Origin: CAZUZD01 sp964624465
GTDB taxonomy: Bacteria; Planctomycetota; Planctomycetia; Isosphaerales; Isosphaeraceae
DNA: 23,758 bases
Direction of reading: 5' to 3'
Assembly (NCBI GenBank): GCA_964624465.1
Contig: CAZUZD010000062.1
Coordinates: forward strand, 1 to 23,758
Position numbers and translations under genes: made by a program. The notes under the pieces were generated by a model that did not search any database, had not been told where the DNA came from, and worked only from the letters and a program-made list of their open reading frames with translations. This document shows positions 7,531 through 14,835 of the stretch, one piece after another. The first letter of the stretch is position 1; the number at the start of each line of letters is the position of its first letter.

Positions 7531-9255
7531 TCATCCGTGATCCAGGCGATTCGGGCGAATCCCGAACCGCGCGGGCCCGACCGGTGCGCGGGTCGCGACC
7601 GTCCGGATCGGTACGCGGGTCGCGATCATCCGAACCGGCGCGGGGGCCGCGACCGTCCGGTACGGCAGCACCTTGACGCCGTCGGTGGCGATCCCGATCC
7701 GGAAGTCGCCGCCGGCCTGGCCATTGCCGCTGGCGAAGCGGCCGCGGTACTCGCCGTCGAGGGCGTTGCCCGCCAGGTCGCGGATCCCGGACCCCGGGGC
7801 CCCCGCGGACGCCAGGAGCTGGTACCGCAGGCCGTGGCCGATCCGGCCGCTGGTCGTCCGCAGCCCCACGATGGCGCCGGTGCCGTTCGGCTGCACGCCC
7901 GGATCCGCCCAGGTCAGCCCGATCACGACCGGCCGGGGCGCCACCGCCCGCACGAACTGGTAGTGGGCCGGATCCGCGAGCGACGGGAGGTCGACCCCGC
8001 CGCCCTGGTCCCGCACGTCCAGGGTCAGCAGGCCCCGACGCGGGTCGACCGTCAGCCCGGCGATCGTCGGCCCCGCCGTGTCGATGACCAGCGGCGCCAG
8101 CGTCACCGTGGCCGGCTCGCCGCCGGCCAGCGCGGCCGCCGCCCGCATCTGATAGGTGCCGTCGGCCATCGCGCCGGCCGGCGTCACCGCCCAGGCCCCG
8201 GTCGCATCGGCCGTGGCCGTCCCCAGCACCCCCTCCCCCCCGCCGCCCGGCGTGGCGAAGACGGTGACGGTCGCGCCCGGGCTCGCCAGGCCCCGGAAGG
8301 TCGGCCGGGTCACGTTCGTGATCCCGTCGGACTGCGACCGCCCGCTGTCGCTGGCCGGGTCCAGGCCGCCGCTGAGCGGCACGACCGAGCGGATGGCCCC
8401 GAACGACCAGTAGTACGCCAGGTGCGCCTGGCCGCCCGGGGCGATCGTGACCGATTGCCACTCCAGGCCGGCGCCGTTGTCGAGGTAATTCGGGTCGGCG
8501 TTGTACGGGGCGGGACCGGTGGGGCCGAGGATCGTGTTGTCGAAGTGCCCGCCCGTGCCGATCGTCGACCAGATGGCGCCGAAGGCGGCCTCGCGATAGG
8601 CCGTTGAGGCGAGCCCACCGCCGGCGGTGTCCGGCTGCACGAAGATGCGGTAGGTGCCGGTCGCGTCCTCGCCACCGACGGCGCCGGTGGCCGGATCGTG
8701 GTAGCCGACCCCGTCGTCGCTCTCGGCCAGGAACAGGTCGGCCGCCGTGAAGACGTCCAGGACCAGCGGCGTCGTGCCCGGGTTGGTCAGCGTCGTGTCG
8801 ACCCGGAAGTACTCGTTGCCAGGCCGGTAGGTCGTGATCTGGGTCAGGCCGAACGGGTGGGTGGCGCCGGCGCCGTTGGTGGCCCGGAAGGTGGCGCTGC
8901 CGCCGTCGGCGGCCTTCGTCAGCTCGACCGGGGTCAGCGCCACGGAGTTCGCCCCGCTCATGGCCGGATGGGACGAGCCATCGGCGCCGAAGACGGTGCC
9001 GTCGGCCGTCCTGACGAAGATCCCGGCGTTGCCGGGGGCCGCGCTGGCCGGGAAGATCTGGCCATTGCTGAGCCCGGTGCGCTCGACCTGGAAGGTCCCG
9101 TCGTCGGCCAGCGTGAGCACGGTGATCGGCCCGGCGCCGCCGAGCGTGACGGTGGCCATCAGGGCGCGGGCCTCACAGGCCTCGAGCCTCGGGCGGGCGG
9201 CCCGTCGCACGCGACGCGATGGGTGCCGGTGGGGGGCCTGCGTAATCGTTCGCAT
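7531..9255 (-). CDS. Secreted surface protein with Ig-like domain
   Basis: A 574-residue, likely exported protein. The N-terminus is basic (RRVRRAARPR) followed by LEACEARALMA at 24-34, which resembles the LE-x-LE-x-R-x-L motif common near the start of planctomycete extracellular proteins. Residues 35-300 are beta-rich, with many Thr, Gly, Asp and Asn. Residues about 310-395 look like a bacterial Ig-like repeat (ITNVTRPTFRGLASPGATVTVFA ... DGTYQMRAAA ... LVIDTAGP). Residues 480-520 carry the GIRDLAGNALDGEYRGRFASGNG segment seen after such domains. The C-terminus has three 9-residue repeats at 533-559. No enzyme motif is visible, so an adhesive or structural role is inferred. The start has no clear Shine-Dalgarno. 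Confidence 0.8.
   Translation of the reverse strand: MRTITQAPHRHPSRRVRRAARPRLEACEARALMATVTLGGAGPITVLTLADDGTFQVERTGLSNGQIFPASAAPGNAGIFVRTADGTVFGADGSSHPAMSGANSVALTPVELTKAADGGSATFRATNGAGATHPFGLTQITTYRPGNEYFRVDTTLTNPGTTPLVLDVFTAADLFLAESDDGVGYHDPATGAVGGEDATGTYRIFVQPDTAGGGLASTAYREAAFGAIWSTIGTGGHFDNTILGPTGPAPYNADPNYLDNGAGLEWQSVTIAPGGQAHLAYYWSFGAIRSVVPLSGGLDPASDSGRSQSDGITNVTRPTFRGLASPGATVTVFATPGGGGEGVLGTATADATGAWAVTPAGAMADGTYQMRAAAALAGGEPATVTLAPLVIDTAGPTIAGLTVDPRRGLLTLDVRDQGGGVDLPSLADPAHYQFVRAVAPRPVVIGLTWADPGVQPNGTGAIVGLRTTSGRIGHGLRYQLLASAGAPGSGIRDLAGNALDGEYRGRFASGNGQAGGDFRIGIATDGVKVLPYRTVAAPAPVRMIATRVPIRTVATRAPVGPARFGIRPNRLDHG
7580..7660 (+). repeat. Three tandem 27-bp repeats
   Basis: Units 7580-7606, 7607-7633 and 7634-7660 are imperfect copies that share CGCGGG and CCGCGACC/TCGCGACC cores. 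They keep the reading frame and encode three copies of R-(T/M)-(V/I)-A-(A/T)-x-x-P-(V/I) at the C-terminus of the minus-strand surface protein. Confidence 0.8.
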
Positions 9256-9466
9256 GGCAGGTTCGCTTTCAGGAAGGACGCCAGTGGCCGGGCGGCGCTC
9301 GCCCGCCAGGCCGACGGACCGAGCCCGCTTGCCGCAAGCGCGCGGGGCGTGGGGAAGTTGAGGATTCCGGAACTGGTCTCCGGCTGGCCGGCAGGACCGC
9401 GCACGGGGGTGCCGTCCCGGGGCGGGCTGACGCCGGAGGCCGATCGCGGGGGGCCGGGCGCGGTAC

Positions 9467-9496
9467 GGCGCCGGGGCCCGCGCGGGCCCCGGCGCC
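9467..9496 (-). terminator. Perfect 30-bp palindrome after the small surface protein gene
   Basis: The two 15-nt halves (9467-9481 and 9482-9496) are exact reverse complements and all G or C. The palindrome begins 14 nt past the stop codon of the minus-strand gene at 9511. As RNA it would fold into a 13-bp stem with a 4-nt loop. No U-tract follows, so it would be a U-less terminator or an mRNA 3'-end stabiliser. Confidence 0.6.
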
Positions 9497-9510
9497 GCCA
9501 GGACCGGGGC

Positions 9511-10152
9511 TCAGGTGTTCCTGAGCCCGAAGTAGCCCGCGCCGCCGGGGCCGTAGCTCGTGACGTAGGCGGGCAGGATGCCCGGGGTGGCGACGCCGCC
9601 CATCGTGCCGCGGCCGGCGATGTTCAGCGTCTCCTGGCGGACCCACTCGATGGTGTTCCGCACGTCGGCCAGGCTCGTGGCGGTCGACGACCCGGAATTG
9701 AGCCCCTGGTCGAGCATCTCGGCCACCGAGAAGCCGCTCGGGTTGGACAGGGAGGTGGCCGAGGTGTAGGTCGAGAGCCCGACGCCGCCGGTGTTGCCGG
9801 CGTAGCCGCGGCCGAACGGCAGGCGGGCCTCCACGCGGGCCATGATCCGGTCGACCTGGCCCAGCAGGCCGCTGGTGGCGTTGCCCAGGACCCGGTCGGT
9901 GTTGGCGTCCAGCACGCCGCCGTTGGCCACGTAGGCCCGGCCGAACTGGTTCGCAAATGCCTTGATCGCGCGGTCCACCTCGCGCTGGACCTGCTCGTAG
10001 GTCCGGCTGGTGAGCACGAAGTTGCCCCGGTAGCCCAGGGTCTGCACCGGCCCGAGCATGACCGGGAACTTGAAGCCGCTCTGGACCACCCGGTCCTCGA
10101 GGCTGTCGACCGGGGCGGGGGTGAACGACCGCGACTTGCGCTGGCTTTTCAT
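9511..10152 (-). CDS. Small secreted protein with LEDR-type N-terminal motif
   Basis: A 213-residue protein that I do not recognise by family. The N-terminus is basic (MKSQRKSRSF) followed by VDSLEDRVVQS at 15-25, the same kind of motif seen in the Ig-like protein downstream and in many planctomycete exported proteins. The rest alternates helical (TYEQVQREVDRAIKAFANQFGRAYV) and Gly/Ser/Thr-rich parts (LSTYTSATSLSNPSGFS), with no Cys and no enzyme motif. The start at 10152 is supported by AGGAG about 9 nt upstream; an in-frame extension upstream looks noncoding. It is divergent from the sigma factor gene and 255 nt upstream of the Ig-like gene on the same strand. A surface or matrix role is inferred. 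Confidence 0.75.
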   Translation of the reverse strand: MKSQRKSRSFTPAPVDSLEDRVVQSGFKFPVMLGPVQTLGYRGNFVLTSRTYEQVQREVDRAIKAFANQFGRAYVANGGVLDANTDRVLGNATSGLLGQVDRIMARVEARLPFGRGYAGNTGGVGLSTYTSATSLSNPSGFSVAEMLDQGLNSGSSTATSLADVRNTIEWVRQETLNIAGRGTMGGVATPGILPAYVTSYGPGGAGYFGLRNT

Positions 10153-10505
10153 CGGGGAAACTCCTGGTTGCGAACGCGCCAAAGTGCACCGCGATCGAGG
10201 CGCGCAACGGTGCGCATCCCGGCGATGGCCCACCACGGTGGAGGCAAGCTGCCCCGGACATCGGAGCGGTCGGCCCCCCGGGCGCAGGTCGCCGGGCCAC
10301 CGCAGGGAACTGCGGTCCGGGGCGAACCGGGGGCGCTGAGGACGGGATGCCGTGATGGGCCACGGCCTCCTCGACTGTCAGGCTAGTACCCGGAATGGAG
10401 GCTTTTTGAACTGAGTGATGATTTTTAGGATTTCGCCGGGTACGTTGCGGCAGTCGACTGCTATATGAGGTGGGATCAGAGGCCCAGCATATAGGCGGAC
10501 TTTCG
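10153..10505. other. Divergent regulatory region before the sigma factor
   Basis: A 353-nt gap between divergent genes. The left part is GC-rich and featureless. Positions 10380-10500 form a marked AT-rich island with an 8-bp inverted repeat at its ends (see the separate entry) and a candidate promoter, TTGAAC (10406-10411) with TAGGAT (10426-10431), whose spacing of 14 nt is shorter than ideal. Confidence 0.45.
10386..10443. repeat. 8-bp inverted repeat flanking an AT-rich island
   Basis: GTACCCGG (10386-10393) and CCGGGTAC (10436-10443) are perfect reverse complements 42 nt apart. Between them lies the AT-rich stretch with the TTGAAC/TAGGAT pair. It could be an operator pair controlling the sigma factor gene, or the ends of a tiny mobile relic; the sequence does not decide. 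Confidence 0.5.
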
Positions 10506-11063
10506 ATGCCAGAGCCTGACTTCTCCGAGGTGGGCTGGGAACGGTGCCGCTGCTATCTGACCGCCGTGGCCCGCCGCCGCTTCGGCGCCGAGCCGGGTGA
10601 CCCGGACCGGGTCACCGACCTGGTGCAGCAGACCCTCCTGGCGGCCCTCCAGAGCCTCCGGCGCGGCCGGGGGCCCACCGGGGGCCCCGATCGGATCCTG
10701 CCCTGGCTGCGACGGATCCTGATCAATCAACATCTCAAACAGAGCCTGCATGAGCGGCACCATGCCGTCGGGCTGGCCACGCCGCAGCATGACCGGGCGC
10801 TCGAGGACCTGGCGCAGGCCCACGACGACGGTGCGGCCGGCCACGCCGCCGACCCCCAGCTCACGGCGGCGCTGCGGACCCTGAGCCGGCGGGACCGTCG
10901 GCTGCTGCTCTGGCGGCTGGGCCGGGGCCGGACCCTGGCCGAGATCGGCGACCGGCTGAGCATGACGCCCGCCGGCGCCCGCAAGGCCATCGAGCAGGCC
11001 CTCCGCCGGCTCCGGCACGCCTATCACGGGCACACGCCGGTCGGCCTCCGCGGCCACGACTGA
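10506..11063 (+). CDS. ECF-type RNA polymerase sigma factor
   Basis: A 185-residue protein with the two-domain layout of sigma70-like ECF factors. Region 2 covers about 10-80: VTDLVQQTLLAALQSLRR at 36-53 corresponds to the -10-reading helix, and RILPWLRRILINQHLKQ at 63-79 follows. Region 4 covers about 126-170: LSRRDRRLLLWRLGRGRTLAEIGDRLSMTPAGARKAIEQALRRLR is a helix-turn-helix that would read the -35 box. It would direct RNA polymerase to a small regulon. No anti-sigma gene is adjacent. ATG 10506 is chosen over a GTG at 10470. The divergent surface protein gene could be a target, which is inference from position only. The last 15 residues are a short His/Gly tail. Confidence 0.87.
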   Translation: MPEPDFSEVGWERCRCYLTAVARRRFGAEPGDPDRVTDLVQQTLLAALQSLRRGRGPTGGPDRILPWLRRILINQHLKQSLHERHHAVGLATPQHDRALEDLAQAHDDGAAGHAADPQLTAALRTLSRRDRRLLLWRLGRGRTLAEIGDRLSMTPAGARKAIEQALRRLRHAYHGHTPVGLRGHD

Positions 11064-11075
11064 GGGCGGCCGCCC
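11064..11075. terminator. Palindrome between convergent genes
   Basis: GGGCGGCCGCCC is a perfect 12-bp palindrome directly after the sigma factor stop, in the 24-nt gap before the convergent DUF1569 gene. It may serve both genes as a short terminator. Confidence 0.35.
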
Positions 11076-11087
11076 GGGACGCGGGGC

Positions 11088-11588
11088 TCAGTCCTGGCTG
11101 GTGGCGGGCGAGCGCGGGATCAGGAAGCTCAGGTGGAGCGCCGCGTGCAGGAGCTGGAGCCGGCTGGCGGTGGCGTGGTCCATCGTCCCGAACAGCGGCG
11201 AGGGGTGGAGCGGCCCCCGGTGGGCGCGGAACCGCTCGACCGCCCGCCGCAGCCGGGCCACGGCCGCCGCCGCATCGCCGCCGGAGATCGGAACCGTGCT
11301 GGGGAGCGTTGGCTTGCCGGCGGGCAGCGTGCCGGTTTCGAGGATCCGCCGGAGCATCCGGGGGCCGATCGTGGTGCGCACCACGGCCATGGCCAGCCGG
11401 ACCGGGGCCGGCAACGGCGGGTTGCCGTCGATCGGGTACGTCAGCCAGTCGCTCAGGTGCCCGCAGCACTGCGACAGATCCCACGCGCCCGCCCGGTCGT
11501 AGCCCCCGGCGCGCAGCCGCTCGGCCTCGGCGGGAATCTGGTCAAGATTGGTAAACTGGAGATCCCGGCGGGTCAGGGTGGTGGGCAT
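11088..11588 (-). CDS. DUF1569 (DinB-like) protein
   Basis: A 166-residue protein with the layout of the DUF1569 family, a branch of the DinB four-helix-bundle superfamily. The N-terminus (RRDLQFTNLDQIPAEAERL), the segment AWDLSQCCGHLSDWL with a His in the first metal position, and the C-terminal LLHAALHLSFLIPR with two more His are all present; DinB-like proteins usually bind a metal through three such His. The biochemical role of the family is unknown. Start ATG 11588 has AGGGGA about 10 nt upstream; a GTG at 11594 is the alternative. It lies 69 nt downstream of the methyltransferase gene on the same strand, so the two may be co-transcribed. Confidence 0.8.
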   Translation of the reverse strand: MPTTLTRRDLQFTNLDQIPAEAERLRAGGYDRAGAWDLSQCCGHLSDWLTYPIDGNPPLPAPVRLAMAVVRTTIGPRMLRRILETGTLPAGKPTLPSTVPISGGDAAAAVARLRRAVERFRAHRGPLHPSPLFGTMDHATASRLQLLHAALHLSFLIPRSPATSQD

Positions 11589-11657
11589 TGGCACGGTCCC
11601 CTGGGGGTTCTGGCCAGGAATGGGGAGCGGGAAAGCATGGGGCGGTTCAACGGGGCC

Positions 11658-12401
11658 TCAGGCGGGATCGGGCCCGAGGGTGGCCTCGAGGGCGATGATG
11701 GGCGGGTGGTCGAGGAATCCGGCCCAGGGGGCGGGGTGGCCGGCCTGGGGGTCGAGGCGCGGCCGGTGCCACCGGATCGCGGTGAAGCCGGCGGCGCGGA
11801 GGGCGATCTCGTGATCGGCCGTCGGAAGCCAGTAGTTCTCGACCCGCAGCGGGCCGCCGTCGAGCTCGAAGACCCAGGTGTACGGCATGCCGGGCCACGG
11901 AGGGTGGTCGCCGGCCACGGTGAAGCCGTACGGGCGGTAGGAGGAGCCTCGCCCGAAGTCCAATGCGGGGTTGGCGTTGACCGTCACGAACCGACCGCCC
12001 GGCCGGAGGGCGCCGGCGATGCCCCGGCAGAGCGACGCCAGGTCGGCAGGGCTGGTGGCGTAGTTGAGCAGGTAGGCGGCCGTGACCAGATCGAACCGCC
12101 GGGGGAGGTCCAGCCGCAGGCAATCCTGGACCAGGTACGAGAGGCCCAGGGGCTCGTCGGATTCCTGGGTGCGGGCCAGGGCGATCATGCCGGCCGAGCG
12201 ATCGACGCCGACGACGGGGTCGGCGCCGAGGCGGCGGAGGACGCGGGTGTAGTGGCCCTCGCCGCAGGCCAGGTCCAGGGCCGAGCGGCCGGCGAGGTCG
12301 CCGAGCAGCCCGACGACGGTGTACCCCTCGATCCAGCGCCGCCAGGGCTGCTGCTTCGAGCGCTGGTACTCACGGGCGATCGGGTCGTAGTCGGTCGGCA
12401 T
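11658..12401 (-). CDS. Class I SAM-dependent methyltransferase
   Basis: A 247-residue protein with a Rossmann-type methyltransferase core. Motif I is ALDLACGEGHYTRVL at 41-55, the acidic residue that binds the SAM ribose is Asp67 in VVGVDRSAGM, and motif IV-like FDLVTAAYLLNYA lies at 103-115. The segment LRPGGRFVTVNANP near 130-145 is the usual post-core strand. The substrate is not readable; similar proteins act on small molecules. ATG 12401 is supported by GGAGGA about 10 nt upstream. It is transcribed away from the ribosomal operon and shares a roughly 245-nt divergent region with rpsJ. Confidence 0.87.
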   Translation of the reverse strand: MPTDYDPIAREYQRSKQQPWRRWIEGYTVVGLLGDLAGRSALDLACGEGHYTRVLRRLGADPVVGVDRSAGMIALARTQESDEPLGLSYLVQDCLRLDLPRRFDLVTAAYLLNYATSPADLASLCRGIAGALRPGGRFVTVNANPALDFGRGSSYRPYGFTVAGDHPPWPGMPYTWVFELDGGPLRVENYWLPTADHEIALRAAGFTAIRWHRPRLDPQAGHPAPWAGFLDHPPIIALEATLGPDPA

Positions 12402-12540
12402 CGGCGGCGGGTCCTCCGGGCACGCCCAGCATGCCGCTGCCGGCCCCGGATGACCAGAGCCAAGCGCCGGAGGGGGCCCTGGCAAGGCTCCGAGGTCCGG
12501 TTGTCGGGCCGGGTGTGCGGATTTTTCCGGCTTGAGCCCG

Positions 12541-12569
12541 TTGACCGATCGACGGCGGGCGGGTAGATT
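12541..12569 (+). promoter_or_regulatory. Probable S10 operon promoter
   Basis: TTGACC (12541-12546) and TAGATT (12564-12569) are separated by exactly 17 nt, a good sigma70-like match. Transcription would start near 12576, giving a leader of about 70 nt before rpsJ. Confidence 0.65.
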
Positions 12570-12586
12570 CTTACTTTCCCCGTGGG

Positions 12587-12610
12587 TGGGGGCAGGGGAT
12601 ATCGCCCCCA
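12587..12610 (+). promoter_or_regulatory. Hairpin in the S10 operon leader
   Basis: TGGGGGC (12587-12593) and GCCCCCA (12604-12610) form a perfect 7-bp stem with a 10-nt loop, between the predicted transcription start and rpsJ. In E. coli the S10 leader is where L4 acts; whether this hairpin has such a role is unknown. Confidence 0.45.
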
Positions 12611-12647
12611 GGACGGCGAACAGCATCGTATTGTCGAGGTAGTGCGC

Positions 12648-12980
<333 letters not shown>

Positions 12981-13062
12981 GCGACGATCGTGACCTGATC
13001 GCCCTGCCCGGTCCACCCACCTCGACTGCTTTTTTCGAACGGATTTCCGGCCGACCTCCGGG

Positions 13063-13104
13063 ACCGACCGGCCTGGCCCTCTTGAGGGCTGAGTGCCGGT
13101 CGGT
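13063..13104 (+). promoter_or_regulatory. rpsJ-rplC spacer hairpin 1 (nested)
   Basis: ACCGACCGGC (13063-13072) pairs perfectly with GCCGGTCGGT (13095-13104). Inside it CCCTC (13077-13081) pairs with GAGGG (13084-13088) around TT. Confidence 0.6.
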
Positions 13105-13117
13105 GTTTCCGCGTCGG

Positions 13118-13165
13118 CGTCGGGGCCAGGGCCGCTCTGGATGCGGCCGCTTCTGGCACCCGACG
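13118..13165 (+). promoter_or_regulatory. rpsJ-rplC spacer hairpin 2 (compound)
   Basis: Three stacked stems: CGTCGGG (13118-13124) with CCCGACG (13159-13165), CCAG (13126-13129) with CTGG (13153-13156), and GGCCGC (13130-13135) with GCGGCC (13143-13148) around a 7-nt loop. Seventeen base pairs in total, with small bulges. Confidence 0.6.
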
Positions 13166-13184
13166 GAGGGACCTCCCGCCCTCC
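13165..13184 (+). promoter_or_regulatory. rpsJ-rplC spacer hairpin 3
   Basis: GGAGGG (13165-13170) and CCCTCC (13179-13184) form a perfect 6-bp stem. It abuts hairpin 2, sharing one G with it, and lies 46 nt before rplC. Confidence 0.5.
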
Positions 13185-13230
13185 CTACGGTTTGACGTCC
13201 TTGCTCCGGGAGTGGAAGAGAACACCACCG

Positions 13231-13869
13231 ATGCGCGTGGGATTGCTCGGCCGCAAAGTCGGCATGACGCAGATTTATCTGGCGGACGGCTCGGTCGTCC
13301 CCGTGACCGTGCTGGAGTGCGGCCCCTGCACCGTGTTGCAGCTGCGCACCCCCGAGGTCGACGGCTACAGCGCCGTGCAGCTGGGCTTCGCCGACAAGCG
13401 TCGCAAGTCGGCCACCCAGGCCGAGCGTGGCCACGCCAAGAAGGTCGGCGCCGAGCCGCAGAAGTTCGTCCGCGAGCTGCGTCAGGACCAGCCGGTCGAC
13501 GCGGTGACCCCGGGCCAGACCTTGACCGTGGAGGTCTTCAACGAGATCCCGCGGGTCGACGTCATCGGCACCAGCAAGGGCCGCGGCTTCACCGGTGTCA
13601 TGAAGCGGCACGGGTTCCGCGGCCTGCGGGCGACCCACGGTGTCAAGCGCATGCACCGCCACCCGGGCTCGTCGGGCCCGTCGGCCGACCCGTCGCGGAC
13701 CCGCAAGGGTATCCGCAAGCCGGGCCACCACGGCGTGGATCGGGTCACGGTCCGCAACCTCCAGGTGGTGCGGATCGACGCCACGAACAACCTGCTGCTG
13801 ATCAAGGGCGCCGTGCCGGGGCCCAACGGCGGGTTCGTCGTGGTGCGTCAGACCAACAAGGTGGGCTGA
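13231..13869 (+). CDS. rplC: 50S ribosomal protein L3 (uL3)
   Basis: L3, an early-assembly protein of the large subunit whose long loop reaches toward the peptidyl-transferase centre. The opening MRVGLLGRKVGMTQIY is typical (ATG 13231, with GGAAGAG upstream). The central loop GTSKGRGFTGVMKRHGFRG and GSSGPSADPSRTRKGIRKPGHHG are diagnostic. The loop where E. coli L3 carries the Gln methylated by PrmB has no Gln here (SSGPSADPS), so that modification cannot occur at this site. 212 residues, close to the usual 205-215. It follows rpsJ after an unusually long, structured 250-nt spacer. Confidence 0.97.
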   Translation: MRVGLLGRKVGMTQIYLADGSVVPVTVLECGPCTVLQLRTPEVDGYSAVQLGFADKRRKSATQAERGHAKKVGAEPQKFVRELRQDQPVDAVTPGQTLTVEVFNEIPRVDVIGTSKGRGFTGVMKRHGFRGLRATHGVKRMHRHPGSSGPSADPSRTRKGIRKPGHHGVDRVTVRNLQVVRIDATNNLLLIKGAVPGPNGGFVVVRQTNKVG

Positions 13870-13876
13870 CGGGACA

Positions 13877-13894
13877 CCGGGGCGGCCGCCCCGG
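13877..13894 (+). other. Intercistronic palindrome rplC-rplD
   Basis: CCGGGGCGGCCGCCCCGG is a perfect 18-bp palindrome starting 7 nt after the rplC stop. As RNA it would give a stem with a short GGCC loop. Confidence 0.55.
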
Positions 13895-14004
13895 GCCCGG
13901 AGCTGGCGCGTGCGTCGGCCGGGCCTGTCGAGGCGCCACTCCCCGCATCGCCGTTGTCCCGCATGACCCGGACCCAGTGAACCGACGAATCCGACGAGCA
14001 AGCC

Positions 14005-14745
14005 ATGGTCACCATTCCTGTCTATAACACGGCCGGCGCGAAGGTGGGCGAGGAGTCGATCGACCCCGCCGACTTCGGCGGCTCGATCAACAAGCAGCTC
14101 CTGCACGACGTGGTGCTGATGCACCTGGCCGCCCGCCGGGTCGGCACCGTCAACACCCGCGGCCGCGCCGACGTGGCCGGTTCGGGCAAGAAGATGTACC
14201 GCCAGAAGGGCACCGGCAACGCCCGTATGGGTGCCAAGCGCACCAACAAGCGGGTCGGTGGCGGTGTGGCGTTCGCTCGCCGCAACCGCGACTACCGGTA
14301 CACGATGCCCAAGAAGGCCATCCGGGCCGCCATCCGGATGGCGATCCTCTCGAAGTTCCTCGACGGTCAGGCGATCGTGATCCAGGGCCTGGCGGCCCCG
14401 GCCGACGGCGTCCCGAAGACCAAGGTCATCGCCGGCATCCTCAAGGCCCTGCCCCGTCCCGACGTCGACGGCACCGCCGCCGAGGGCGAGACCAAGACGC
14501 AGGCGGCGCTGCGGACGCTGGCCACCGGCACGGTCCTGATCGGCCTGCCGGGCTACGACCAGCCGCTGTACCTCAGCGCCCGCAACCTCGAGAACGTGGC
14601 GGTCGCCCCGGTCGGCGAGTTCAACACCTACGACGTGCTGAAGCAGCGGTACCTGGTGCTGACGCCCGAGGCCCTGGCCGTGCTGAAGGCCAAGGTCCAG
14701 GAGCCGATCCGCCGCCGCCCGGCCCCGCAGGTCGCCGGCGCCTGA
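14005..14745 (+). CDS. rplD: 50S ribosomal protein L4 (uL4)
   Basis: L4 lines the upper exit tunnel and, in E. coli, represses the S10 operon. The tunnel loop is visible at about 55-97 as RADVAGSGKKMYRQKGTGNARMGAKRTNKRVGGGVAFARRNRDYRY. The usual RPQKGTGRAR segment appears as YRQKGTGNARMG, and the SPxxxGGG block as NKRVGGG, so this loop differs from the proteobacterial form. At 246 residues it is about 45 longer than E. coli L4. Extra length lies in an internal stretch (DVDGTAAEGETKTQAALRT) and a C-terminal tail (KVQEPIRRRPAPQVAGA). Whether it keeps the regulatory function cannot be seen. Confidence 0.96.
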   Translation: MVTIPVYNTAGAKVGEESIDPADFGGSINKQLLHDVVLMHLAARRVGTVNTRGRADVAGSGKKMYRQKGTGNARMGAKRTNKRVGGGVAFARRNRDYRYTMPKKAIRAAIRMAILSKFLDGQAIVIQGLAAPADGVPKTKVIAGILKALPRPDVDGTAAEGETKTQAALRTLATGTVLIGLPGYDQPLYLSARNLENVAVAPVGEFNTYDVLKQRYLVLTPEALAVLKAKVQEPIRRRPAPQVAGA

Positions 14746-14772
14746 GGCCGGTCCCCGCTCATCGCCATTGAC

Positions 14773-14794
14773 CCGCGGCCGGAGCCGGCCGCGG
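14773..14794 (+). other. Intercistronic hairpin rplD-rplW
   Basis: CCGCGGCCGG (14773-14782) and CCGGCCGCGG (14785-14794) are exact reverse complements separated by AG and followed by TT. The practical fold is a 9-bp stem with a 4-nt loop, 28 nt after the rplD stop. Confidence 0.55.
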
Positions 14795-14835
14795 TTACCT
14801 GAGACACCGTCGAAGCGAACCGAGAGGTCTGTGTC

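Noticed and set aside
5603..8461. 952-codon open frame on the minus strand
   Set aside because: It crosses an intergenic region and the antisense of several real genes, and has no domain-like segment.
13192..13220. TTGACG before rplC as a promoter
   Set aside because: The expected -10 position at 17 nt reads GAAGAG, too far from consensus.
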